In this document: positions 43,149-52,194 of the stretch, piece after piece
How positions within the stretch are numbered: position 1 is the stretch's first letter
Layout: every line of letters begins with the position of its first letter
Source: Nocardia wallacei
GTDB lineage: Bacteria; Actinomycetota; Actinomycetes; Mycobacteriales; Mycobacteriaceae
Direction of reading: 5' to 3'
Assembly: GCF_029869545.1 (NCBI RefSeq)
Contig: NZ_JARWQD010000070.1
Span: 1-52,279 of the forward strand
DNA: 52,279 nt
The notes under the pieces: model-generated
The model's input: the letters and a program-made list of their open reading frames with translations, nothing else
The model's database searches: none
Told to the model about the DNA's origin: nothing
Translations under genes and position numbers: made by a program

Positions 43149-43919
43149 TCAGGCCGCGGAGACGGAGAAGTCACCCGAATAATCGAGGGCGGCAAGGATT
43201 TCCGACCGCACCGCCGAGCGGTCGGCGGTCCTGTCGCGCGGCCGCGGGACGTCGAACAGGGCGCGCAGCGGTTGCGCGGCGCGGCCGAGGACCGCGATGC
43301 GATCGCCGAGCAGCAGGGCCTCGTCGACGTCGTGGGTGACGAACACGACCGTCGCCGGATGGGCCCGCCAGGTGTCGACGAGCAGCCGCTGCATGGTGGC
43401 GCGGGTCGGGGCGTCGAGCGCGCCGAACGGCTCGTCCATCAGGACCGCGCGCGGCGCACCGGCCAGGCCGCGGGCCAGTTGCACGCGCTGGCGCATGCCG
43501 CCCGACAGGCTCTTCGGCAGATAGTCGCCGAAGCCGGTCAGGCCGACCTCGTCGATCCAGCGCTCGGCGCGGGCCCGCCGTCCCGCGCGCGGTGCGCCGC
43601 GCAGCTTCAGGGCCAGTTCGATATTCGAGCGCACGGTGCGCCACGGCAGCAGCGCGTTGTCCTGGAACACCATGGCGCGGTCGCGGGACGGGCCGCGGAT
43701 CTCGGCGTCATCGGCCCACACCCGGCCCGCCGCCGGGCGCAGCAGTCCGGCGAGTGCGCGCAGCACGGTCGATTTGCCGCAGCCGGAGGGCCCGGTGAGG
43801 ATCACGATCTCGCCCTGCCGGATATCCAGGGTCAGGTCCCGCACGACCGGTGTCGCGGCATACGCCAACTCGACTCGCTCGAGCCGCAGACTCATCGCCG
43901 TGCTGTCGTTGTCGCTCAT
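43149..43919 (-). CDS. ABC transporter ATPase, nitrate/sulfonate/taurine type
   Basis: A 256-residue nucleotide-binding subunit with Walker A GPSGCGKST, Q-loop FQDNALLPW, signature LSGGMRQRVQLARGLA, Walker B AVLMDEPFGALD and switch VTHDVDEAL. The sequence is of the SsuB/TauB/NrtD group. It overlaps the permease stop by four bases and is followed by the flavoprotein gene after 22 bases. Confidence 0.9.
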   Translation of the reverse strand: MSDNDSTAMSLRLERVELAYAATPVVRDLTLDIRQGEIVILTGPSGCGKSTVLRALAGLLRPAAGRVWADDAEIRGPSRDRAMVFQDNALLPWRTVRSNIELALKLRGAPRAGRRARAERWIDEVGLTGFGDYLPKSLSGGMRQRVQLARGLAGAPRAVLMDEPFGALDAPTRATMQRLLVDTWRAHPATVVFVTHDVDEALLLGDRIAVLGRAAQPLRALFDVPRPRDRTADRSAVRSEILAALDYSGDFSVSAA

Positions 43920-44785
43920 CGAGTCGCCTCCGAGACGCGGGGCAGCCAGCGGGTGCATCGCCGCCCCAGCAGTTCCACGGCCGCCGAGGTGCCGAAGCCC
44001 AGGACGCCGATGGTGATGATGCCGACGAACACCGCGGGATAGTCCACGATGGTGTACGCCTGCCAGGTGCGGTAGCCGACACCCAGGCGGCCCGAGATCA
44101 TTTCGGCCGAGACCACGCAGATCCACGCCACCCCGATGCCGACCGACAATCCGCCGAAGACACCGGGCAGGCTGCCCGGCAGCACGACCCGAACCAGCAC
44201 GTCCCGGCGGCTGCCGCCCTGCGTGCGAACCGAATCCTCCCAGATCGTCGGCAGTGCCCGCACCGCGTGCCGGGTGCTGACCATGATCGGGAAATAGGCG
44301 GCCAGGAACGTGATGAACACGATTCCGGCCTCGTCGGTCGGGAACAGCAGGATCGCCACCGGCACGATCGCGATGGCCGGGATCGGCCGGGCCAGCTCGG
44401 TCAGCGGACCGACGATGTCGGCGAACAGCCGCGAACGTCCCAGTGCCACACCGGTGGCCACGCCGAGCGCCGCCGCGAGCCCGAATCCGCTGAGGATGCG
44501 GATCAGCGACTGCCCCAGGTCCAGCCAGTAGGTCTCGGTGCCGAGCCGGTATTGCAGCGCGTCGAGGATCTGCGTCACCGTCGGCAGTGTGTCGAACCGT
44601 ATCCAGAACCGAATATCGTTGGCGGTCAACAGCTGCCACGCGGCGACGGCAGCGAGCACGGACGCCACCCGGACCAGTCGCGAACGCCATGCCGTGCCGG
44701 AGGCTGTGTCCCGTACCGCAGTGGTGTCCCGGTCGGCCACGGCCGCCGGTGCGGAATCGAGCGGAATCGTCTCTGCCGTCGTCAT
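43916..44785 (-). CDS. ABC transporter permease, SsuC/TauC type
   Basis: A 289-residue permease with about six membrane helices. The binding-protein-dependent transport loop is around VRTQGGSRRDVLVRVVLPGSLPGVFGGL. The N-terminal 35 residues are polar. The ATG at 44783-44785 overlaps the binding-protein stop as ATGA; longer in-frame readings run into that gene. It forms the channel for the substrate delivered by the lipoprotein encoded upstream. Confidence 0.9.
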   Translation of the reverse strand: MTTAETIPLDSAPAAVADRDTTAVRDTASGTAWRSRLVRVASVLAAVAAWQLLTANDIRFWIRFDTLPTVTQILDALQYRLGTETYWLDLGQSLIRILSGFGLAAALGVATGVALGRSRLFADIVGPLTELARPIPAIAIVPVAILLFPTDEAGIVFITFLAAYFPIMVSTRHAVRALPTIWEDSVRTQGGSRRDVLVRVVLPGSLPGVFGGLSVGIGVAWICVVSAEMISGRLGVGYRTWQAYTIVDYPAVFVGIITIGVLGFGTSAAVELLGRRCTRWLPRVSEATR

Positions 44786-46209
44786 TGCCGCACCTCGCCG
44801 ATCGCCTGTTCGTAGGAGATCACGGCCGCGCCGGGGTGGGCGGCCGAATAGCGTTGCGCGCCAGCCGGTGTCGTGAACGGGACGTAGGTCTCCCCGTCGC
44901 GCACCCACTGGGCCCTGTCGGCGAACCAGCGCGTGCCGAACTCGGCGTCGGGCACATAGGCGGCGCGCACCTTCTCGCCCTGTGCGCGAGCGTGTTTCAC
45001 CGCGCGCAGCAGGCCGGTCGGATCCGCTACCGGCTGGGTGGCGGTCCGGCCGTCGAGCCACAGCTCGCTCGCGAGGGCCGGATCGTTCACCGCCCGGCCC
45101 GATGCCGGGTCCGTGCCGGTGATCGGCGCGGGATTGGCGAAATTGCCCACCGCCGCGCCGTAGTCGGCGCCCCGGTCGGCGAACGCCTTGCGCAGCGGCG
45201 CGTCGTTGACGAAACCGTCGATATCCAGGTCAGCGAAGTCACCGATCGACTTCAGGTACGGCACATCGCCTTTGAGCGCCCGGATGAGCGGCGGCTTCAA
45301 CGGGGTATCGAACGAGGTGCCGCCGGGGCCGTTGTAGAGATAGACGACCTCCTGCGGCAGGCCCGAGCCTTCCGCGACCAGCTTCGCCGCTTCCAGCGGC
45401 TGCCGGTGCACGAAATCGGTGGCGTCCAGCTGTGCCCGCAGGAAGGCGTCGAGCACCTCGGGATGCTGCCGGGTGTAGTCGCGGCGGGCGACCACGCCGT
45501 GGAAGGTCGGGACATTCAGTTCCGCGCCGTCGAACAGCAGTTTCGCCTTGTCCTGGAACACCAGCAGGCCCGGCCACGCCACGAATTGCGAGAGCGCCTG
45601 CACCTGACCGGATTCCAGGGCGGACGCGCCGATCTGCGGCTGCTGGTTGAGCACCTCGACGCCCGACTGCGGGTCGATCCCGACGCGGTCCAGGGCCTGC
45701 CGCAGCAGCCCGTCACTGGCCGATCCGACGCTGGAGGACACCTTCCGGCCCGACAGCTCCCGCAGCGACTGCACCGGCGAATCGCGGTCCACCACAATCA
45801 TATTCAGCGCGCCCCTGGGGTGGTACCCGGTCACCGAGACCAATTCGGTGCGCGAGCGCTCACCGGCCTGTGTCCGGGAGCCGTTGATCAGCAGCGGATA
45901 GTCGCCCATCGACCCGATATCGATCTTCTCCGCCACCATCTGCGCGGTGATCGGCGCGCCGGTGTCGTAGTCCTGCCACTCCACCCGATACTTGCGGCCA
46001 CCGGACGCGGTCAGCGTCGACAGGCGCTGTTCCAGGAAACCCTTGGCCTTCAACAGGGTTCCGGCGGTGACCGTATTGATGGTCTTCGATTGATAGCCGA
46101 CGACGACCGTGACGGTGTCACCGGCGGCGGCCTGCTCGAGCGAGCACCCCGCGGCGATGAGCGCGACGATAGCGGCCACCGCGGTGAGTCGGGCACGGCG
46201 GTATGTCAT
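44782..46209 (-). CDS. Substrate-binding lipoprotein, nitrate/sulfonate/taurine type
   Basis: A 475-residue periplasmic-binding-like protein with a lipoprotein signal (LIAAGCS, lipidated Cys at about residue 22) and an NMT1/SsuA-type fold: VVVGYQSKTINTVTAG..., DIGSMGDYPLLING, SGRKVSSSVGSASDGLLRQAL. It is longer than SsuA (about 320 residues), with an extra C-terminal part after about residue 350. It is encoded with a permease and an ATPase, so this is a complete importer. The ligand could be a sulfonate, another organosulfur compound or an aromatic acid. Confidence 0.88.
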   Translation of the reverse strand: MTYRRARLTAVAAIVALIAAGCSLEQAAAGDTVTVVVGYQSKTINTVTAGTLLKAKGFLEQRLSTLTASGGRKYRVEWQDYDTGAPITAQMVAEKIDIGSMGDYPLLINGSRTQAGERSRTELVSVTGYHPRGALNMIVVDRDSPVQSLRELSGRKVSSSVGSASDGLLRQALDRVGIDPQSGVEVLNQQPQIGASALESGQVQALSQFVAWPGLLVFQDKAKLLFDGAELNVPTFHGVVARRDYTRQHPEVLDAFLRAQLDATDFVHRQPLEAAKLVAEGSGLPQEVVYLYNGPGGTSFDTPLKPPLIRALKGDVPYLKSIGDFADLDIDGFVNDAPLRKAFADRGADYGAAVGNFANPAPITGTDPASGRAVNDPALASELWLDGRTATQPVADPTGLLRAVKHARAQGEKVRAAYVPDAEFGTRWFADRAQWVRDGETYVPFTTPAGAQRYSAAHPGAAVISYEQAIGEVRQ

Positions 46210-46218
46210 GGGATTTCC

Positions 46219-46446
46219 TCAGCGCAGCAGATAGGGCATGTTCACGGTGACGGCGCCGGTGGGGCAGCGCGCCGCGCACGGACCGCAGTACCAGCACTCG
46301 TCGACGTGCATGTACGCCTTGCCGTTGTCCGGGTTGATGGCGAGCGAATCGAGCGGGCAGATCTCCACGCACAGCGTGCATCCCTCGATGCACAGCGATT
46401 CGTCGATCGTCACGGGAACATCGGCGCGCTGATTGACCAGGGCCAT
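46219..46446 (-). CDS. Two-[4Fe-4S] ferredoxin, AprB-like
   Basis: A 75-residue protein with eight cysteines in two clusters: C19, C23, C26, C30 (CIEGCTLCVEICP) and C51, C54, C57, C61 (CWYCGPCAARCP). The spacing with three residues between the first two cysteines is like the beta subunit of adenylylsulfate reductase. It probably passes electrons to or from the flavoprotein at the end of the operon. It abuts the GntR gene stop without a gap. Confidence 0.9.
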   Translation of the reverse strand: MALVNQRADVPVTIDESLCIEGCTLCVEICPLDSLAINPDNGKAYMHVDECWYCGPCAARCPTGAVTVNMPYLLR

Positions 46447-47208
46447 TCAGATCAACCTCCAATCGGGGCTGTCGATCGGGCGGACGAGACTGCCGCGCAT
46501 GGTGATTCGGTCACCGCGCAGCCGGATGTATTCGAGGTCCACCGGTCGGCCGTCCTCGAGTCTGGTGAGTCGTTCGAGCAGCAGCAGGGCGCCGCCCTCG
46601 GGGATCTGCAGCGTCGCGGCGGAGTGGGCGTCGGCGGTCACGGCCTCCAGCGCCAGATCCGCCGAGCCCAGCGGGCGGCCCCCGAGTTGTTCGATGAGCG
46701 CGAAGATGTCGTTGGTCTCGAGATCGCGGGAGATCACCTCGTCGCCGATATCCGGGGCGAGGTAGGTGAGGTCCAGGCTCAGCGGCAGATCGCCGAGGTA
46801 GCGCAGCCGCTCGAGGTAGACCGCGGGTTCGCCCGGCTCCAGCCGCAACCGGCGCGCGACCGCGGGCGGCGGGGTGATGCGGTGGGCGGCGCGTACCTCG
46901 TTGCGGACCTCGCCGTGTTCGCGCAGCGTCTCCTTCAGTCCCCGCAGCGCGTCCAGGCCGTGATCGTATTTGCGCTGTGCCACATGGGTTCCCACCTTCG
47001 GGGCCCGTTCGATCAGGCCCTCGTCCTTCAGCAGGCCCAGCGCATCGCGAACGGTGTTGCGCGACACCGTGAATTCGGCGGCGAGATCGGATTCGCCGGG
47101 CAGGGCGCCCTCGAAGGTGCCGGTGTGGATCTGCTGGCGCAGCACATCCGCGACCTGCCGTGCCCGGTCAGCGCGCCGGATGCCGTGCGGCGCCGTATAC
47201 GACGTCAC
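46447..47208 (-). CDS. GntR-family regulator (HutC/UTRA subfamily)
   Basis: A 253-residue regulator. The winged helix is at residues 15-75 (LPGESDLAAEFTVSRNTVRDALGLLKDEGLI), followed by a UTRA ligand-binding domain (about 95-245). It starts with GTG at 47206-47208, behind a purine-rich AGGGAGATGAG. It is the first gene of the ferredoxin-ABC-flavoprotein operon and is expected to control it in response to the transported compound or a derivative. The 244 bases upstream (47209-47452), before the lipase gene on the same strand, must hold the promoter; no clear operator was found. Confidence 0.88.
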   Translation of the reverse strand: MTSYTAPHGIRRADRARQVADVLRQQIHTGTFEGALPGESDLAAEFTVSRNTVRDALGLLKDEGLIERAPKVGTHVAQRKYDHGLDALRGLKETLREHGEVRNEVRAAHRITPPPAVARRLRLEPGEPAVYLERLRYLGDLPLSLDLTYLAPDIGDEVISRDLETNDIFALIEQLGGRPLGSADLALEAVTADAHSAATLQIPEGGALLLLERLTRLEDGRPVDLEYIRLRGDRITMRGSLVRPIDSPDWRLI

Positions 47209-47452
47209 CTCATCTCCCTTCCGCCGTTGACCTGCGATGACGACTGTAAGGGCAGCGCCCGGCGGGCCCGGGCGCTCATTTCCGGACGGCATGGGTCGCC
47301 GGGGATATCCGCCGCCGGGCGGTCGGCGTATCCTGCTCGGATCACGCCGATTCCGGCCATTACGCCACCCCGGCACCCGGCACGGGTATTGGAATCACGG
47401 TGAGCCGAATGCGGATCTCACCTGGGGCCGGTCGGCGGAGCCTCCCCGGTGC

Positions 47453-48829
47453 CTACGGGCATTCGCTCGGCGCCGGTTCGCCCCGCAGGCGTGCGTCGAG
47501 CCAGCCGATCATCGCGGTGTATCCGGCGAGGGCGGCGGTGACATGCTCGCCGGGCTCGGTGCGGTACACGGCCGGAACGCCGCGCGCGCACTGTTGCCGG
47601 TACAGCTCCTGCGCGCCCTCGAGGGGGATCCAGATGTCGTGCGCGCCGTGGTAAATGTACAGTGGCGCACCGGATTTCCGGTCGCGCAGGTCGGATTGCC
47701 GCAGCACCTCGTCGGCGGCGCGACTGTACAGCGGTCCGGCGGTATTCGTCGCCACCTCGAGCGGGATACCCACCACACCGAGCGGGCCGTTGCTGTCGCC
47801 GCAGGTGTCCTTCACCGGCGAGGACGCCACCCACTGCGCGAGATGGTTCATGTTCGCGAGCAGCTGCGGATGCTCCCGCGCCATCGCCAGCGAGACGACC
47901 AGCAGAATTCCGGAGGCGACATTACCGTCGAATTTGCGCGCCACGGCCCGGTAGTCGGTGACGAGCCCGCCCGTCGCCGCACCGGCCAGGACGCCGTGCA
48001 GCTCGGGCGCGTACTCGCCGAGCAGCATGGCCGACGCGTAGGAGGCGATCGCGCCGCCGGAGTATCCGGCGACGGCGAAACGGCTCTCGGCGAACTCCGC
48101 CGGGGACACCGAGCGCACGGCACGAATCGCGTCGAGCACCACCCGCCCGGCCACGGTCGGCTCGGCGTACGACATCCACGGTCCCTCGTGGTCCGGAATC
48201 AGCACCGCGTAGCCGCGGCTCAACCCCCAGCCGGTCGTCGGCGGGAACAGATCTCCCGCGTTGAACTTGTCGTGCAGCCCGTGCGCCATCGCGTAACTCG
48301 GCGTGCAGCGCAGACCCAGGGCATTGATCGGCAGGGCGTTGACCGCCACCGGTCTGCCGCCGGGACCCGCCCAGGCCGCCGCGGGAATCAGCAGCGTCGC
48401 GGTGCCGAAGGACGGCACGCCCGCGGCGGCGGTGGTGCGGAATTTCAGCAGCAGTGCCCGCCGGATCGGCACCACGGCCAGCGGCGCGGCCGTCGCGGTC
48501 ACATCGCGCCACTCGACGAGGTCGCCGGGGCTGAGCCCGTCGAGGGTGCTCGGCCACGCATCGAACAGCGGATCACCGGCCGGGGCCGACAGGACGGCGC
48601 GCCACAGCGCCGCGAGATCCGGCGGCAGGTCCGCGGTGGGCGGGGACGGCGCGGCCGGAAACACCGGCGCCGGAACGGATTCGTCGATCCTGCGCTGCAA
48701 CTCCGACGGCGCCGGGCCGTTCGGCAGTGGCGTCACACCCGGCGTCTCGTCGTCGGCTCGCGCCGCCTGCTGTGCGAACAGCAGACAACCGGCCAGCACC
48801 ACGACCACAACTGCGCGTAGCGATTTCAC
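47453..48829 (-). CDS. Secreted lipase (LIP family, alpha/beta hydrolase)
   Basis: A 458-residue exported hydrolase with a signal peptide (SLRAVVVVVLAGCLLFAQQAARA). The catalytic set appears as the nucleophile Ser in VAGYSGGAIASY, Asp in YHGAHDIWIP and His in PGEHVTA. The fold and spacing match secretory triacylglycerol lipases (PF03583) common in Nocardia and mycobacteria. I use the GTG at 48827-48829; upstream in-frame codons add a Cys/Arg-rich stretch that would spoil the signal peptide. It is likely monocistronic. The 261 bases upstream (48830-49090) carry no gene I can support. Confidence 0.85.
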   Translation of the reverse strand: MKSLRAVVVVVLAGCLLFAQQAARADDETPGVTPLPNGPAPSELQRRIDESVPAPVFPAAPSPPTADLPPDLAALWRAVLSAPAGDPLFDAWPSTLDGLSPGDLVEWRDVTATAAPLAVVPIRRALLLKFRTTAAAGVPSFGTATLLIPAAAWAGPGGRPVAVNALPINALGLRCTPSYAMAHGLHDKFNAGDLFPPTTGWGLSRGYAVLIPDHEGPWMSYAEPTVAGRVVLDAIRAVRSVSPAEFAESRFAVAGYSGGAIASYASAMLLGEYAPELHGVLAGAATGGLVTDYRAVARKFDGNVASGILLVVSLAMAREHPQLLANMNHLAQWVASSPVKDTCGDSNGPLGVVGIPLEVATNTAGPLYSRAADEVLRQSDLRDRKSGAPLYIYHGAHDIWIPLEGAQELYRQQCARGVPAVYRTEPGEHVTAALAGYTAMIGWLDARLRGEPAPSECP

Positions 48830-49090
48830 GGCACCCCGGGAATCTCGAGCGATCTTGCAGGAAGCAACGGAATTATCGGCCCGCAACGCGCCGATCCGAC
48901 ACCGCAGCGAACAAGCTCTCCGCATTGCCACAACCGGCGACCCCACCGCACTGTGAAATCCACCAGCGCGCGATTACCACCTCGTGCGCCGCTTTCCATT
49001 TGGTTACCGCTGTTATGTCCCGTTTATCGTAATTTCGGCGCGCGCGTAGGCAATTCGACGAGAACATCTCCGATGACGAGGAGCTACACG

Positions 49091-49411
49091 ATGTTCGGAA
49101 CTCTGTCCGTTGTCACGATCCGAGTCGAGGACCTCGAGGCGATGACGACCTTCTATCGCGATGTGTTGCAGATGAAGGTGATGAAGTCGGGACCGACCTT
49201 CACCTCCTTCCATTCCGGAAACGGTGGCGAGCTGGTGCTGTGGAAGGACGCGCCGGTGCGCATTCTGCCCACCTTCGCGGGGGCCGATCTGGAGGCGGCG
49301 CGCGTCGCGCTGCGCGACGCCGACGTCACCGAGATCCTGGACCATCCCGGCGGGAAGCACATCTTCGCCTACGACCCGGACGGCAACCTGTTCGGGCTCA
49401 GCGACGCGTAA
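49091..49411 (+). CDS. VOC-superfamily (glyoxalase/bleomycin-resistance fold) protein
   Basis: A 106-residue single-domain protein with LSVVTIRVEDLEAMTTFYRDVLQM at the start and FAYDPDGNLFGLSD at the end, the beta-alpha-beta-beta-beta pattern of VOC proteins. Metal ligands cannot be assigned surely. GAGGAG lies seven bases before the ATG. An MFS transporter gene follows 23 bases later in the same direction, so the two may form a small resistance or export operon. Confidence 0.8.
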   Translation: MFGTLSVVTIRVEDLEAMTTFYRDVLQMKVMKSGPTFTSFHSGNGGELVLWKDAPVRILPTFAGADLEAARVALRDADVTEILDHPGGKHIFAYDPDGNLFGLSDA

Positions 49412-49434
49412 TCCCGAGCCGGACGGGATTCGCG

Positions 49435-50631
49435 ATGAACCATTCCGAGAAAATACTGACCACACCGGTGTCGGCGGCACCGGCCCGCGGGCGCGGCCAG
49501 GCCGCCACGCTCGTCCTGCTGGGCACACTCACCACGATGGCGGGTGCGACCGTGGCACCGGCGATCCCGGGTATCCGGGCCGCGTTCGCCGACGTCCCGA
49601 ACGCCGATCTGCTCGTCCGGATGATCATCACCACCCATGCGATCGCCATCGTGGCCTTCGCGCCCTTCGCCGGGGTGATCACCGACCGGCTGGGCCGACG
49701 GTCGGCCCTGCTGGCCGGTCTGGTGGCCTTCGGTGTGGGCGGGAGTTCGGGCGCCTACCTGCCGGATCTGACCGCCATCCTCGCCGGGCGCGTCGTGCTC
49801 GGCGTCGGCGTCGGCCTGATCATGACCAGCAGCGTGGCGATGATCGCCGACGAATACGAGGGCGATGCCCGCCGCCGTTTGCTCGGGCAGCAGGTCGCGG
49901 CGACCGCGTTCGGCGGCGTGGCGTTCCTGCTCGGCGGCGGCGCGCTGGCGGACCTCGACTGGCGCACGGTCTTTCTCATCTACCTGCTCGGCTCGCTGCT
50001 GATCGTGCCGACGCTCATCTTCCTGCGGCGCACGGTGCCCGCGAAACTTCCTGCGGGGCAGGGCGACACGACCAGGTCGCCGGTGCGTGCCCGGGTCGCG
50101 GCGCCCCTGGTGGCGATGATGCTCGGGCAGATCGCGTTCTACGCCGTCCCGGTGCAGGTGCCGTTCCTGGTGGAGGACGAGTTCGGGGCCGGGGCACTGG
50201 CGTCGGGCACGGTGATCGCCGCGATGGTGTTCACGATGGGCATGGTGGCGCTGCAGTTCGCGCGCATCCGGCCGCTCGCCGGGGAGCACACGCTGATGGC
50301 GATGTCGTACCTGGCCATCGCACTGGGGCTGCTGGTGATGTCGCTGGCGGGCACCCTGTACGTGCTCACGCTGGGCCTGTTCGTGATGGCGGCCGGGGTC
50401 GGACTGATCATGCCCAATGCCGGTAACTGGGTCGTCACGGCCGCGCCGGAGCATCTGCGCGGCCGCTACAGCGGGCGCCTCACGACCGCGATGTTCCTGG
50501 GGCAGTTCGCCTCTCCCCTCATCACCCAGCCCCTCGCCGACGTCGTCGGCATTCAGCGCACCTTCGCGGTGCTCGCCGCGGCGGCCCTGCCGGTCGCCGC
50601 CGTCTACCTCGTCCTGGGGCGCCGCCGGTAG
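49435..50631 (+). CDS. MFS transporter (drug-efflux type)
   Basis: A 398-residue protein with about 12 hydrophobic helices. The MFS motif is ITDRLGRRSALL in the loop between helices 2 and 3. It is similar in layout to small-molecule efflux carriers. It follows the VOC gene closely and precedes a YczE-type membrane protein gene after 32 bases. The substrate is not deducible. Confidence 0.85.
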   Translation: MNHSEKILTTPVSAAPARGRGQAATLVLLGTLTTMAGATVAPAIPGIRAAFADVPNADLLVRMIITTHAIAIVAFAPFAGVITDRLGRRSALLAGLVAFGVGGSSGAYLPDLTAILAGRVVLGVGVGLIMTSSVAMIADEYEGDARRRLLGQQVAATAFGGVAFLLGGGALADLDWRTVFLIYLLGSLLIVPTLIFLRRTVPAKLPAGQGDTTRSPVRARVAAPLVAMMLGQIAFYAVPVQVPFLVEDEFGAGALASGTVIAAMVFTMGMVALQFARIRPLAGEHTLMAMSYLAIALGLLVMSLAGTLYVLTLGLFVMAAGVGLIMPNAGNWVVTAAPEHLRGRYSGRLTTAMFLGQFASPLITQPLADVVGIQRTFAVLAAAALPVAAVYLVLGRRR

Positions 50632-50663
50632 GCACGCTCCGCTACCGACCCTCTGGAGGTCAC

Positions 50664-51341
50664 GTGTTCACGCTGCTTCGCGGCACTGCCGACGGCACAT
50701 TCCGCAATTATCCCGTGGTGCTGGGCAAATATCTCTCGGGCGCAATCCTTTTCTCGCTCGGCGCGTATTTCTTCATCGCCTCCCATATGGGCACCGATCC
50801 GCTCGACACATTCGCACTCGGCCTCCGGCGTCATATTCCCGTCACCGTGGGAATCGCGCAATTCGGCGTCGCGCTCGTCTGCGTACTCGTCGTCACGGGC
50901 TGGGCCCGGCGGCGCCCCCCGGTCTCCTCGCTGGTCACATTCTTCCTCTGCGGCAGCGTGATCGACCTGCTGCTGTGGAGCGACTGGGAACGATCGCTGC
51001 CGTCCGGGTACGGCATGCTCGTCGTGGCCACCCTGCTCTGCGCCTACGGTTCGGCGCTGATCATCATGAGCGGCCTCGGAATTCGGGCCATGGACCTGGT
51101 GGCCATTCAGGCGCTGCGCACCACGGGCCTGCCGTTCTGGATCGGCAAGGGCCTCATCGAGGGCGTGCTGTTGCTCAGCGGATATCTGCTCGGCGGGCCG
51201 GTCGGCGTGGGGACGGTCTTCTTCCTCGTCGGCGTCGACCTGCTCATCCAGCCGATGATGCTGCTCAACCGGCGCATCCTCGGCCTCGCCAATCAGGGTA
51301 TGCCCGTGGAGATCCGGCGGCCCGCCGAGGCGATCGCCTGA
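50664..51341 (+). CDS. YczE/YyaS/YitT-type integral membrane protein
   Basis: A 225-residue protein with about six hydrophobic segments and the family's SLGAYFFIASHMGTDPLD and GLGIRAMDLVAIQAL patterns. The Bacillus YczE gene is linked with surfactin synthesis, but the biochemical role of the family is unclear. A GGAGG precedes the GTG start. It is probably co-transcribed with the MFS gene. It converges on the SDR gene with only three bases between. Confidence 0.78.
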   Translation: MFTLLRGTADGTFRNYPVVLGKYLSGAILFSLGAYFFIASHMGTDPLDTFALGLRRHIPVTVGIAQFGVALVCVLVVTGWARRRPPVSSLVTFFLCGSVIDLLLWSDWERSLPSGYGMLVVATLLCAYGSALIIMSGLGIRAMDLVAIQALRTTGLPFWIGKGLIEGVLLLSGYLLGGPVGVGTVFFLVGVDLLIQPMMLLNRRILGLANQGMPVEIRRPAEAIA

Positions 51342-51344
51342 GCC

Positions 51345-52145
51345 TCAGAGCTTGCCGCGCAGGCCGCCGCCGAGTTCGGCGCCGAGCCGCTCGGCGTCCA
51401 TCGCGCGGTGCAGCGGCGCCAGCAGTCCCGGCACGACGCATCCGATCCTGGCGAGGAGACGAACCTCGACGGGAGCGACGACGATCTCGCCGATATCCTC
51501 GCGGACGGCCCGGACCACGTGGCGCGCAACCTGTTCCGGGCTGACCGTCCGCATTCCCCGCGGCAGGCTGCCGCCCCCGTCGGCGAACATGCCCGCATCC
51601 CGGACGAATCCCGGTTCGACCACGGACACACCGATATCGGCCCCCGCGAGGTCGTGACGCAGTGCGAGCGCGAACCCGCGCAGCCCGAACTTCGTCGCGT
51701 TGTACAGGCTGACCATCGGCGCCGGGAGCAGGCCCGCGATCGACCCCACGAAGACGATGTGCCCGCGCCCGCGGGCCCGCATGCCCTCCGCGAGATGACG
51801 CGCGAGCAGCATCGGGGCACGGAGATTGACATCGACGATCCGGTCGACCTCGGCGGCCGAGAGCTCCAGCAGATGCCCGCCCGCCGGAAGTCCGGCATTG
51901 GCGACGAGGACATCGACCGGCCCGGACGCCCCGGCCAGCCGCGCGATCTCGTCCGCATCGGACAGATCGGCGGCGATCGCCGTCGCGCCCAGCTCCGCGG
52001 CCAGCTCGTCGAGCACGTCGCGGCGACGGCCGGTCAGCACGAGTTCGGCTCCCCGCGAGGCGAATTCGCGCGCCACCGCGTGACCGATTCCGCCGGACGC
52101 GCCGGTGAGCAGAACCCGGACGTCGGCGAGGTGACTGTACGGCAT
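51345..52145 (-). CDS. Short-chain dehydrogenase/reductase
   Basis: A 266-residue classical SDR with nucleotide motif TGASGGIGHAVA, NAG in VLVANAGLP, and the catalytic Ser, Tyr and Lys in VGSIAG and YNATKFGLRGF. The C-terminal part resembles mycobacterial DltE-like SDRs. GAAGGAGATC precedes the ATG at 52143-52145. The substrate is unknown. Confidence 0.88.
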   Translation of the reverse strand: MPYSHLADVRVLLTGASGGIGHAVAREFASRGAELVLTGRRRDVLDELAAELGATAIAADLSDADEIARLAGASGPVDVLVANAGLPAGGHLLELSAAEVDRIVDVNLRAPMLLARHLAEGMRARGRGHIVFVGSIAGLLPAPMVSLYNATKFGLRGFALALRHDLAGADIGVSVVEPGFVRDAGMFADGGGSLPRGMRTVSPEQVARHVVRAVREDIGEIVVAPVEVRLLARIGCVVPGLLAPLHRAMDAERLGAELGGGLRGKL

Positions 52146-52194
52146 GATCGGATCTCCTTCGGTGCGAACAACATCGGATGGCGAAATCGGCGCG

